A DNA stretch of 64,000 nt from contig CBFFRQ010000089.1 of the NCBI GenBank assembly GCA_965644315.1, positions 248,001 to 312,000 on the forward strand. The letters are read 5' to 3'. Shown piece after piece: positions 22,902-32,673 of the stretch; positions within the stretch are counted from its first letter, which is position 1, and each line of letters opens with the position of its first letter. Source of the DNA: Caecitellus pseudoparvulus (Eukaryota > Bigyra: Bicosoecida). The position numbers and the translations under genes were made by a program. The notes below the pieces were generated by a model. The model worked only from the letters and a program-made list of their open reading frames with translations, searched no databases and was not told where the DNA came from.

Positions 22902-25900
22902 ATGTCGAGCAGTACCGTCAGCGTGCAGGCGGAGAACGGGCTGGTCGCAGCGCGACTGGCTACAACGACTGTCAATGTCTTTCGCCTGTCGCGGGACCAA
23001 GTCCCAGAAACGGACCGCATTGACCCTAAGTTCACAGGGTCATGCCCTGACATCGGCATGGTGCCGAAAATCGCCCCCCTCGGAACGTACCAAGGTGCCC
23101 CGACGGAGATCGCGGCCACACTGCTCGCCGAGTGGGACCTCTACGCCATCACCCGTCTTGGCGTCCTGTGCAAGTGGAATGTCAAGGTAAGCAACGCGAA
23201 CGCCCTTGTTCCATGTGTTGTATCTGTTCCAACATGCTGCACGTTGCAAGTCCTGTGCCACCGCAGAGTGAGGCGCTCATTTGGCGAGTACAGCTGGATT
23301 TGGGCAACCTCCGCCCAGACTCCCTTGTGGACGTCTCCCACATGGCCCGCAACCGACTGCTGGTGGTGACCAACAAGACTGTCATCGCCGTGCGCCCCAG
23401 CAACGGCAGCGAGGTGTGGCGTGGCCCAGTGCTTGGGGCGCAGGCCGCCGTCATGGAGTTCGACCTTTCAGCTGACGACCTGGAGGAGCGGGAGGAGGGC
23501 GCCGAGGAGAAGGAGGAGGCTGACTTGGACAGCCGCACGGCGGCGCTGGCCGGGCCCAGGGTGCGGCTGCATGCGCCTGACAAGCACGTGTACCTGTTCT
23601 ACGAGCAGAGCGTGCTCATTTTGGATGTCCGACACGGGGCACCGGTCAGCCCACCTCCCCCGCCCCGCAAGCCTCTCGCGCAGCGCAAGGCAGAGTGGCA
23701 GGCAGCTGTGGACGAGGGCCGGGCAGGCAAGGCTGGTGCGGCCTTTGACTTTGTGCACCCGCCTCTGTGGAGCACACAACTGGCTGACAAGCAGCGCTTG
23801 CCCAGCCCCGTCCTGCCCCGGTTCGACGAGGTGTCTGAGGCTCTGGTGCTGGAGACGAACACCCCGGGTGAGCCGCGCCTCATCATCGCGGGCTTCAACG
23901 GTGGGCTGTACGCGTGGGATGCAAACATGCGCCCCATGTGGCAGTACTACTTGGAGCGCGACGGCGCAGCGCGACCTGCTGGCTTCAAGCCAAAGCGCAT
24001 CGGCAAGTACGACGCGCCCCACGACGACGAGACTCTGACAGCCTTCCGTAGGCTGCTCGTGCTGGAGGAAGAACACATGTTGGTGGGCATGGATGACGAC
24101 AGCTCCATTCACTGCCTGTTCCTGGGCAAGAACGCTGAGGGCTCCACCAAGCGCAAGTGGACCGTGAAAGTCGAGGACATGGGGCTGACGGACGCCTTCC
24201 TGGACAAATTGGCGTACCTCCCTGGCCGAGGCCAACTCCTTGTTGCGACTGAAGAAGGCAGTGTTGCCGGTCTGCTGGCGACGGATGGAGGGCTGACGTT
24301 CTCGGTGCAGCAGAGTCTGCTGCGAGGTCAAACCACGTCCTGCACACTGGTGCCCCACGCTCCTGGCACGACTGTGCAACGGGCCTTGCGCCAGCCACGC
24401 CCGGCCGCCGTGCACATGTTGACAGAAGCTGATGATGCGGCATGTCCGTGGGACAGCAACCAGCCGGCGCAGGGGTACGAGCTTTTTGCCAGCGTCGTGT
24501 TGTCTTCCGACATCTTTGGTGCTGTGATGACACTGGAGATCCTAGGCCCTGCTGGCTCTGCCAACGTCGCACCGGTGCAGGCGAAGGACATTGCCAATCC
24601 CCTGGTGGGCGCCGCGGTGCCTGGGGGCAGTCCGCCCACAGGCGAGCCGGGTGCTGTGCAGCAGATCGGCACGTTGCAAGCTGTGCCGCAGTGGCTGGGC
24701 AAGTCCCGCAGCGCAGAGTACTCGGAGAAGTGCATCTTGTCCTTGCCTGATGCCGGCATGGTGATTGTGGGCAAAGACCGAGGAGAAATCGAAGCGTGGA
24801 ACATCACAAGCGGCGCGCAGGCGGACGCCAAGGCCGTGAACGGCCCCAAGGCAAGCGCCTTCCTGCGGTGGCAAAAGTTCGCCATGGACTATGCCCACAT
24901 CACAGCCCCATGGGAGCTGGCCGTCGATGGACCGGTTGCTGCTCCCGTGGCGGCGAGTCAGCCCCCGCCCGCTGCCACGGGAAGCGGCGCTGCAGCGGGC
25001 GGCTCCGATGATGATGACGATGAAGAGGAAGAGGAGGGCGGCGGCGGGCGATCAGCACGCAAGGCCAAGGCACAAATTGAGGATTTGAGCGACTTTGACG
25101 TGGCTGTCGGCGTCGTGGCGCCAAAGGCTGGCCTCGTGCTGACTCTGCATGGCTCCATGCACGTGCGTGCGTGGACCGCTGCGACGGGCAAGTTGGTGTG
25201 GGTGCGGCATTTTGGAGACGATGACACCCTTGCGCCGTACAAGGACAACTTTCATGCAGTGGTGTTCACGCCGACTGGCTCTGAGCAGGAGCTATGCGCG
25301 TTCAACATGGAGCTGGATGAAGTGCCGTACTTGGTCATCGTGGACACCCGCAGCGGGCAGATGGTGCAGGCGACAGCCCTGACCAGCAAACCAGAGACGG
25401 CGCACTGTGCGCAGAGCCTGCACTACCTACAGGATCGGGGCTGTCTCGTCGTCTCGTACGAGTTGGATGTGCCCGAGATGGAGGAGATTGACGACGAGGA
25501 CGAGGCCGAGAGGGAGGCGCGGGAGGACGAGTTCCACCGCAAGCCGGTGGTGCTGTTCAGCGTGCAGGCACCAGGCAGTGGCTCCGCGGCTGCAGGCGCA
25601 AGGGCGGGCGGCCTGGGCTCTCTCCCAGCGGAGGAGCTGAAGAAAGGTCGACTGCCGAGGGGGAACCCAGCTGCCGACCCCGCCATCATTCACCGCTTGC
25701 TGTTGGAGAAGCACGGGGTTGGCGCAGGCATGGCGCTAGACACGACCAGCGGCATGGCCATCATCCCCAGCTACGACTCTGCGGTGACAGGGCTGTCAAT
25801 TTCAGAAGGCGCAGTGGCGTGGCAGTACATGTACTCCCTCGCAGCTCAGCGAGCGTACCCACACCCCGAGCACAAGAACTTCTCATGGTCCAGCACCCAC

Positions 25901-27901
25901 TTCATTGCTGAACAGGGACGCCTGCTAGGGTTGATATCAGGGTCAGCCAAGTATGGCGCCCCCCCGGAGAGCCGCGCAGAGACGATGTCTGACGGTGCTC
26001 TGCTGGTGTGTTTGGATGTGAAGACAGGGTTTGAAACGGGCCGCGTCATGCTGGACGTGCCGGCCAGCAACGTCGAGATTGCCTCCTCTGACTCCCTCAT
26101 TGCCATCGTGCAGGCAGGAGTCGGCGTGTCACTTCGGCGCGCGAGCAACCTGCAGCTGCTGCACGAGTATCCATACGAGTTCTCGGGCGTGCCTGCCCTC
26201 ATGGCATTTGTGCAAGCAAACAAGGCGCTCTGCTGCGACTTCGGCGGCAGCATCATTGAAAAGGGCGGGCCTGCAAAGCCTGGCCATGGCTCTGCTAGCA
26301 CGCTGCCCCGCCACCTGCTCATCCTCGGCACGGGCGGGGAGGCAGTGTCCTTGGACGTTGCGGGCTACCTTGGCCCTTTGCATGCGTCGCCCCAGGTGGA
26401 CTTGGCGGAGTTAACCCTGGAGCCACCGGGTCTGAAGCAAACCTTGGGGGTGGTCATGCCCACCGTGCAGATGTACATTGCCCTGGTGCTGTTGGTGGTG
26501 GACTTCCTGCAAATGGTCGCCTTCGCGTTCAGCGACGCGGCCAAGGTTCCCCCTGGGCAAGAGGACGCCCAAAGCACGCTGAGCTCCGTCCAAGGTTTCG
26601 GGCTGGACATCACTGTTGGGTTCACCGAGGTGTTCATCGCTGTCGTCGTCTTTGTCCTGCTCTTCCTCATCACCATCAGTTTCTCTGAGCGCATCGAAGC
26701 GTGGGCGTTCGTGAACAAAGAGAGCACCAACGCCCAGCTTGCGTGGCAAGGCATGACGTTCCTGGCAAAGCTGATGACAAGCATCCTCCTCATTCCCATC
26801 ACGCGCGTGCTGGTGACCGCCTTTGACTGCACCGAAGTTGGCGGCAAGCTCACGTGGGACGGGGAGTCTGGGCAAGGCGTCGTTTGCTACGAAGGCAGCC
26901 ACATGGTGCTTGCCATTCTGGGGGGCGTCACGCTGCTTCTGTACTTCCCCCTCGCTGTGCGCCTCATCTTGGTGGGCAATGATCTGTCGGGTGTGGAGCT
27001 GGACCTGGTGCGGTTCTGGGACTGGAGCGGGGATGACCGCAGTGACCCCCCTCGTGAGCACTTCCTGTCCGAGCGCAGCAGCTACTATGGTCCAGTGCAG
27101 GCCTTTGTCAAGCTGCTGGCGTCTATACTGTCAGTGTTGCTGGGCGCACAGCAGGCTGTGGCCGCCACTCTGCTAGTGGTGCTGTTGGGCGTGGGTCTGC
27201 TCATCACGAGCCTCGTGTCTCCGCGGTACTACTACGCCTCCGCCAGCAAGCTGCGCACTGCTCTGGATGCAGGAGTGCTGTGGACGTACGTCTGCTCCTT
27301 TATTGCCACTGCAGTGATCCAGGGAGGAGCAGACGTCTCCGACGGTGGCCTGAACGCGCTCCTCACGTACCTTCCAGCGGTCATCCTGCTCATCATTCCA
27401 GCGGTGCTCATCTGGCAGTGGCAACGCCCAGACCTGTGCACCTGCCTCAAGGCGGTTATTCCCGGCGCGAACATGTTCCAGTTCCAGCCCAAGGCGTACT
27501 CCATCGACGCTCCCAGTGACGCGCTGGCGCCTGGCGTGGGAGACGCGTCCTCCGCCGCGCAGCACTACGCGTCAGCCTCTGTGGCCCCTGAGGACGTGGA
27601 GATGGCCATGGTCACGCACGGCATGCCCCGAGCGGAGATGTGGACGACAAAAACCCTCATGAAGGGCTCCATGCGCGTCGTGGGTCAGGCAGAGGTGGAG
27701 GCACTCATGTCGCACGATGATGCGGTAGACTCAGATGATGACTCAGATGACGACGGCGGGGACGTCGCCAGTGAGGACGGCACCAGCGACGACGACGCGA
27801 GCGAGGGCGGTACCAGTGACGATGGTGCCAGCACGTCGCAAGATGGCAAAGAAGGAGCCGTCGCCAGCGACGGGGACATGGGCTCTGACAGCGACTGGTG
27901 A
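22902..27901 (+). CDS. Beta-propeller (PQQ-like) protein with C-terminal polytopic membrane domain
   Basis: Two exons, 22902-23186 and 23267-27901, phase 0, 1,639 residues. Splicing makes the blade-like stretch LYAITRLGVLCKWNVK-SEALIWRVQL, good evidence for the join. Residues ~75-1,120 contain repeated strands of the type V.AW....G.LVW (VIAVRPSNGSEVW, LYAWDANMRPMW, IEAWNITSGAQA, VRAWTAATGKLVWVRHF, MAIIPSYDSAVTGLSISEGAVAW), as in PQQ/WD-like propellers, interrupted by acidic linkers (a D/E run near residue 680). Residues ~1,155-1,470 hold about eight hydrophobic helices, beginning MYIALVLLVVDFLQMVAF. The tail is rich in Asp/Ser. EMC1 also pairs a PQQ-like propeller with a membrane anchor but has a single helix, so this is something else. 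The helix bundle loosely recalls protist TmcB-type membrane proteins (inference). A further upstream signal-peptide exon is possible. Confidence 0.75.
23187..23266 (+). other. Spliceosomal intron
   Basis: 80 nt; donor GTCAAG|GTAAGC, acceptor GCCACCGCAG|AGTGAG, phase 0. Confidence 0.85.
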
Positions 27902-27968
27902 GGCAATGCAGTGACGTGGCGTGAAGCTGTGCATTCCACCCCCCGCCCGCCCTCGACACCAAGCCGCA

Positions 27969-29712
27969 TCACGCATCCATGCTGGTGTCATAGCCCACCT
28001 GCCCATACCCTCCGCCTCCTCCGCCCTGCATGGCGACGTACCCAGTGGAGTAGCTGTCGCCCATGGCAGCTGGGACGCCGCCTCCTGAAGGCCCGCCGAA
28101 GGCTTCTGCGTCAAAACCACTGCGCTCGCCAAAGACAGTGTCATCTCCGAAGTCGCCCCCTCCTGGCATGCCCACATCGCCGAAGCCCTGCCCTTGGAAG
28201 TCATAGTCGGTGGGGTCGGGGTCCATGTGGTGGTGCAAGAGTGCGAACACGCCGGCACCAAAGAGCGCCCCCACAAAGGGCCCGACAACGTACACCCACC
28301 AATTGCCGATGTGTGTGTGGTCATCATGTGGCAGCAGGGAGGCAGCAGCGGACAGGCCCGCGCCCAAGGCGGGGTTGAAGACGCCAGACGCGCCTGTGCC
28401 GTTCTTCGTTGCACAGTAAACGCCAGAGGCAACAATGAAGCCAATGGTGAAGCCACGCCGGTTCAGCATGCGCACATCCTTGGGGTCGGCAGAGATGGGC
28501 GTCATGACTGTGCACACGACGTATACGAGCAGCGCTGTCCACAGCACTTCAAACGCCATGGCGCCTGAGGCACCAGACAGCTGCCCTGGCTGAGGAAAGT
28601 GCACTTCCCCGTGCAAGCCATACACGACAAAGGCAGCGCCAAAGCCGCCCAGGAACTGCGCCAGGGCTGTGACGCCCACCTTCCAATATTCTGAGAGGGG
28701 CACACCCCACCGGAGGGCGGCGCCCACTGTGACTGCCGGGTTAAAATCCACACCACAGACATGGTCCCCCATGTACACCATGGCCAGGAGAATGCCACCC
28801 ACACCCAGGGAGGAGCCGTTCAGGGCGTACACGAGGGTCAAATAGAACGTGCCGATGAACTCGACAACGGGGACGACGGAGGGCAGGCGCCCTCGGGCTG
28901 TGTCCTGTGTGTGCCAGTCTGAGTTCATGAACACCTTCAACAGCGCAGCGGCGACGGTGCCCACGATGGGCGCCGTCCAATACACCCAAATGCTGTCCAT
29001 GCCCGTGTTCCGGCCGGTGATGCCTGCAAGGAACCCCATGGCCGTGTTCACAGCAGGGTTGTACACTGAGACGTTGAGGGGGAAACCCGCCGACACGCCA
29101 GCCAACACCGTGAAGCCGATGGCGATGCCGTAGTAGCTGTTGGGTTCGCTAGAGTTCTTCTCTGTGGCGACGTTCAGGTACACGAGGACGATGGCCAGGG
29201 TGAAGAGGCACTCCAGCACCCACGCCGCGACGAGGGGGGCGCCGGATGCGTTCGTGGGGTGGGCTGTCTGCGTCACGTCGGAGCCTGCCAGGATGAAGGA
29301 CGTGACTGCGCCCATGCACGCTCCCAGCAGCTGCACGACGATGTACAGAATGCCCAGCGCCCACTGCATCTTGCCTGTCAAGCAGACGCCCAAGGTGACT
29401 GCCGGGTTGAAGTGAGCTTCTGAAATGTGCCCAAAGGCGTATGTGAGAGAGGCCAGCGCCACACCGATGGCAACGGCACCGCCCTGCAAGTCCTCATGCA
29501 GCATGGTGAGGGAGACCATGAGGGTGTAGAAGAAGGTGCCAATGCACTCAGCGATGAGTGACTGAGCAAGGGCGCACGTGGGAGAGGTTGCAGAGGAGCA
29601 GCGCGGTGCACGAGTGCAGGGCGTGGTGGTGTGCCAGCCGTCACCCTGACGCTGGCACACTCCAGGCGCGACGCACCTCCAGCTTCTCGACATGCAGGCC
29701 GCTCTTGTGCAT
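27969..29712 (-). CDS. Tandem-fused aquaporin/MIP channel (two MIP domains, four NPA motifs)
   Basis: Two exons, 29677-29712 (12 codons) and 27969-29561, phase 0, 542 residues. The first MIP domain (~13-230) starts SLIAECIGTFFYTLMV and carries FNPAVTLGV (NPA at 64-66) and YNPAVNTAM (180-182). The second (~243-460) starts VVEFIGTFYLTLVYAL and carries FNPAVTVGA (286-288) and FNPALGAGL (408-410). About 12 membrane segments are expected, then a Gly/Asp-rich tail of ~80 residues. MIP proteins conduct water or small neutral solutes. In each domain the second NPA is followed by Val or Leu instead of the usual Arg of the selectivity filter, so substrate cannot be predicted. The domains differ substantially, so the duplication is old. 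Membrane location (plasma membrane or vacuole) is unknown. It diverges from the desaturase gene. Confidence 0.9.
29562..29675 (-). other. Spliceosomal intron
   Basis: 114 nt; wait-free GT..AG ends: donor CTGGAG|GTGCGT, acceptor CCTTGCTCAG|TCACTC, phase 0. Without removal the aquaporin would start with an implausible Cys/Arg/Pro-rich leader. Confidence 0.8.
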
Positions 29713-30446
29713 GGTGGGTAGATTATGGAGTTCCTGGCAGCCACAGGCCGGGGCTGGGCGCCCTGCACACGGCCTGGGTGGCCGGTCTGGCCTTGTCTGG
29801 CGCGGAAGTTGAGCAGCACGCTGCACCCCAGCGCAGGTGGAGTGGGTGGCGAGCGCTTGTAGCGGACAGAATGGCACCAGGCAGAGAACGTTGATTTCTC
29901 AGAAGGTTTGTGGAATATGGCGCGCTGGAGGGCGCTGGTTACCGCATCGAGCCCGCTCGAAGCAGGTGGCCCAACTCCGCCTCAGCGAAGAGCACGAGGA
30001 GGGGTGTGAAGGGGCCGTCAAGGCTGCTGAACACGCCCCCTCTCGTGGCGTGCGTTCAGCCAGCAAAGTGAAGTGAGTGGCTCCTGTGGCTGCAACGTGG
30101 CGAAGGCAGCGGCCGCCCAAGTCCACATTCAACAAGCGGCTTGAAATTGAAAGCCGTTCCACTCTCCAAGTGTTTCGTTCAACATATGCTCAGCTCGGTA
30201 CGTCGCCCGTTGCTGCAAGGTGTGCGTCGGGAAATCACGCCCGAATTTCCGCACACCACGCTGTGTTTCTGCGCTACGCGGCGCTGAACGCTGCCCCATA
30301 GCTCAGGATGCTCCCTGTGCACTGTCAAACTTGTCGTGCACGCTTTCCTCCAAGTTCATGTGCTCAGTCCGCGCTTTCGCCTTGCACAGCCTCGTACCCT
30401 GACGTGCAGCAGTTGATGACCAAGAAACGTGCGCTCCAGCTCAAAC
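29713..30446. promoter_or_regulatory. Divergent upstream region (aquaporin / desaturase)
   Basis: About 730 nt between the two start codons. It must contain both promoters and 5' UTRs. I recognise no specific element, RNA gene or repeat. Confidence 0.4.
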
Positions 30447-32617
30447 ATGCCGACTCACGGCATGGGCGAAGTGCAGGGCGAGGCTGCCTCGGCCCCCGTG
30501 CAGCCAGCCACATTTTACCGAGGAAAGGTCGCGGTGGGCGCTGAGGCCGTCTTGCAGCGGCTTGTGGCCAAGAGCAAGGAGGCTGCTGCAGTGCACCAGC
30601 CGCCAACCAAATCCGCAAAGGCTTCAGAGCAAGAGGCGTGGAGCGGCATGACGGTGCGCAGCAGCAACGCCATGGCAGCCTTCACGTTTGCCATGACAGC
30701 GCTGGCAGGGCCCGCGTCTGTCGGCCTCACGGTGCGTGATGCGGCGTTTGACACGCAAGTGAAGTGGCAGCGATGATGGGTGCATTTCCTTTCACTTCCC
30801 CCGCCTTTCCGCCGCAGATTGCCAGCCCTTCCGGCGCCTTGGGCGTGCGGCTCTTCGCTGGCATGGCAGCATGTGTCACAGGTATGCAGGCTGTGGCGCC
30901 TCATGCGACGCCAGTGACTCGCATCATCCACAACCGCCTGGCCTACCCCGAGCCCAACTGGCAGCACCACACAATCCGCTCAGGAGTGGAGAGCCTGGTG
31001 TTCTTGGGCGGTGTCGCCCTGGCGCGTTTTGCCCTGGAAGGCATGGGTGGCCCCATCGCCCTCTCAGCTGCTGCCCTGCTCACGGGCGGCATGCTGGCCC
31101 TGCTGGCGTGCGCCGGCGCCGAGCTGGGGCTGCAGGCCCTGGACGGCCCCCCCACGCCGGAGCACGAGGTGAACACGGACCCCACCATGATTTGGCGAGA
31201 GGAGGAAGGCAAGTCTGTGCTGGTGCCTGCCCTGCACCTGCGCAAGGGCGGCTCCACCCCCCTTCGCACCGACATCACCATGGCGGAAGTTGCCCGCCAC
31301 AACAAGCGGGAAGACGCATGGATCGTCATTGAGGGCCAAGCGTACGACGTGACGGGCTACATTGACTCCCACCCTGGCGGCTGGCTGCCCATCGTGGACC
31401 TGGCGGGCAAGGATGTCACCGACGCCTTTGCCAACTACCACCCAGCTCGCGTGTACGCCAAGATGCTGCCCATGTACCACATCGGCAGTGTCGTGGACTA
31501 CACCGTGTCAGACTTTGTCTCGGAGCACCGCGCCTTGCGCCAGGAGCTGCTGCGCACCAACCAATTCGAGAGCAAGTGGTCATACTACGGCTACCTCGTC
31601 GCGTGGCTCGCAATCCTCCTCGGCACGGCGCTGTACCTGTCCCTGGGCTGCACCTCCACCACCGCCCACATGGCCGGCGCGGCCTTCCTGGCCTTCTTCT
31701 GGCAACAGGGGGCCCTCCTGGGCCACGACGTCGGGCACAACTCCCTTACCCACGTGCGGGACGTGGACCAGGCGGTGGGCGTGGGCGTGCTGAACCCGCT
31801 GCTGGGCGTGTCCATGGCTTGGTGGAAGCGCAGCCACAACGTGCACCACGTCGTGTGCAACAGCATCGAGAACGACCCCGACATCCAACACATGCCCATC
31901 ATTGCCGTGGACAAGGGCATCTTCGGCTCCTTCTGGTCCACCTACCACCAGCGCCAAGTCATCACCGACGCGGTCGCGCGGGCCCTCGTCTCCATCCAGC
32001 ACATTATCTTCTTCCCCGCCATGGCCTTTGGCCGCTTCAACCTGTACGCCCAGTTCATCATGCTGCTCAGCAGCTCGGAGAAGGTGTTCGCCAAGCGGGC
32101 CGAGGTGGCATCCCTGCTCACCTTCGCCGCTGCCTTCACGGCGCTGTCTTTCGCCACCACCTCCACCTGGGGCGAGTGGTGGGCGTACACCCTCCTGAGC
32201 CACGGCCTCACCGGCGTCCTGCACGTGCAGATCGTCATCTCGCACTTCGCTGAGGAGGTGTACCACGGCATGGCCTACAACGACGACGGGGACGAGTGGT
32301 TCACCATGCAGGTGCGCACGAGCCTGAACGTCCTGTGCCCTACGTGGATGGACTGGTTCCATGGCGGCCTGCAGTTCCAGACGGAGCACCACTTGTACCC
32401 TCGCCTGCCCCGCCACAACCTGCGCGTGGCGCGGGAGAAGGTCATGGCCCTCTGCACCAAGTACGACATCCCGTACAAGGAGCTGCCTTTTTTCCCGTGC
32501 ATTGCGCGGGTCATCACCAAGATGGCGGAGACCGCCGCTGTCGCCCGCACCCTGGAGAAGGGGGATGGGGGTTTCTACGAATGCGCTTTGCACCACGGCA
32601 TGAACGCCATTGGCTGA
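30447..32617 (+). CDS. Front-end desaturase with N-terminal cytochrome b5 domain and extra membrane leader
   Basis: Two exons, 30447-30731 and 30818-32617, phase 0, 694 residues. A fused cytochrome b5 domain carries the heme motif HPGG at residues 280-283 (GYIDSHPGGWLP). The desaturase domain has the three His boxes: HDVGH (398-402), HNVHH (435-439) and QTEHH (616-620). Gln in the third box together with a fused cytochrome b5 is the hallmark of front-end desaturases (fatty-acid delta-4/5/6/8 or sphingoid-base delta-8). QTEHHLYPRLPRHNLR resembles the delta-6/sphingolipid delta-8 branch, but regiochemistry cannot be read from motifs. The enzyme introduces a double bond between the carboxyl end and an existing one, at the ER, using cytochrome b5 reductase. 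Unusual: about 250 residues precede the b5 domain, including several hydrophobic stretches; most relatives begin almost directly with b5. Confidence 0.92.
30732..30817 (+). other. Spliceosomal intron
   Basis: 86 nt; donor CTCACG|GTGCGT, acceptor TTTCCGCCGCAG|ATTGCC, phase 0. Confidence 0.85.
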
Positions 32618-32673
32618 GCGGAGATGGTGGGAGCCCGGTGTCGTGATTGAATACACAGTAACAAACGCAGCCG

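Noticed and set aside
22902-27901. Identification as EMC1
   Set aside because: EMC1 has one C-terminal membrane helix and a conserved DUF1620 region; here there are about eight helices and no such region seen.
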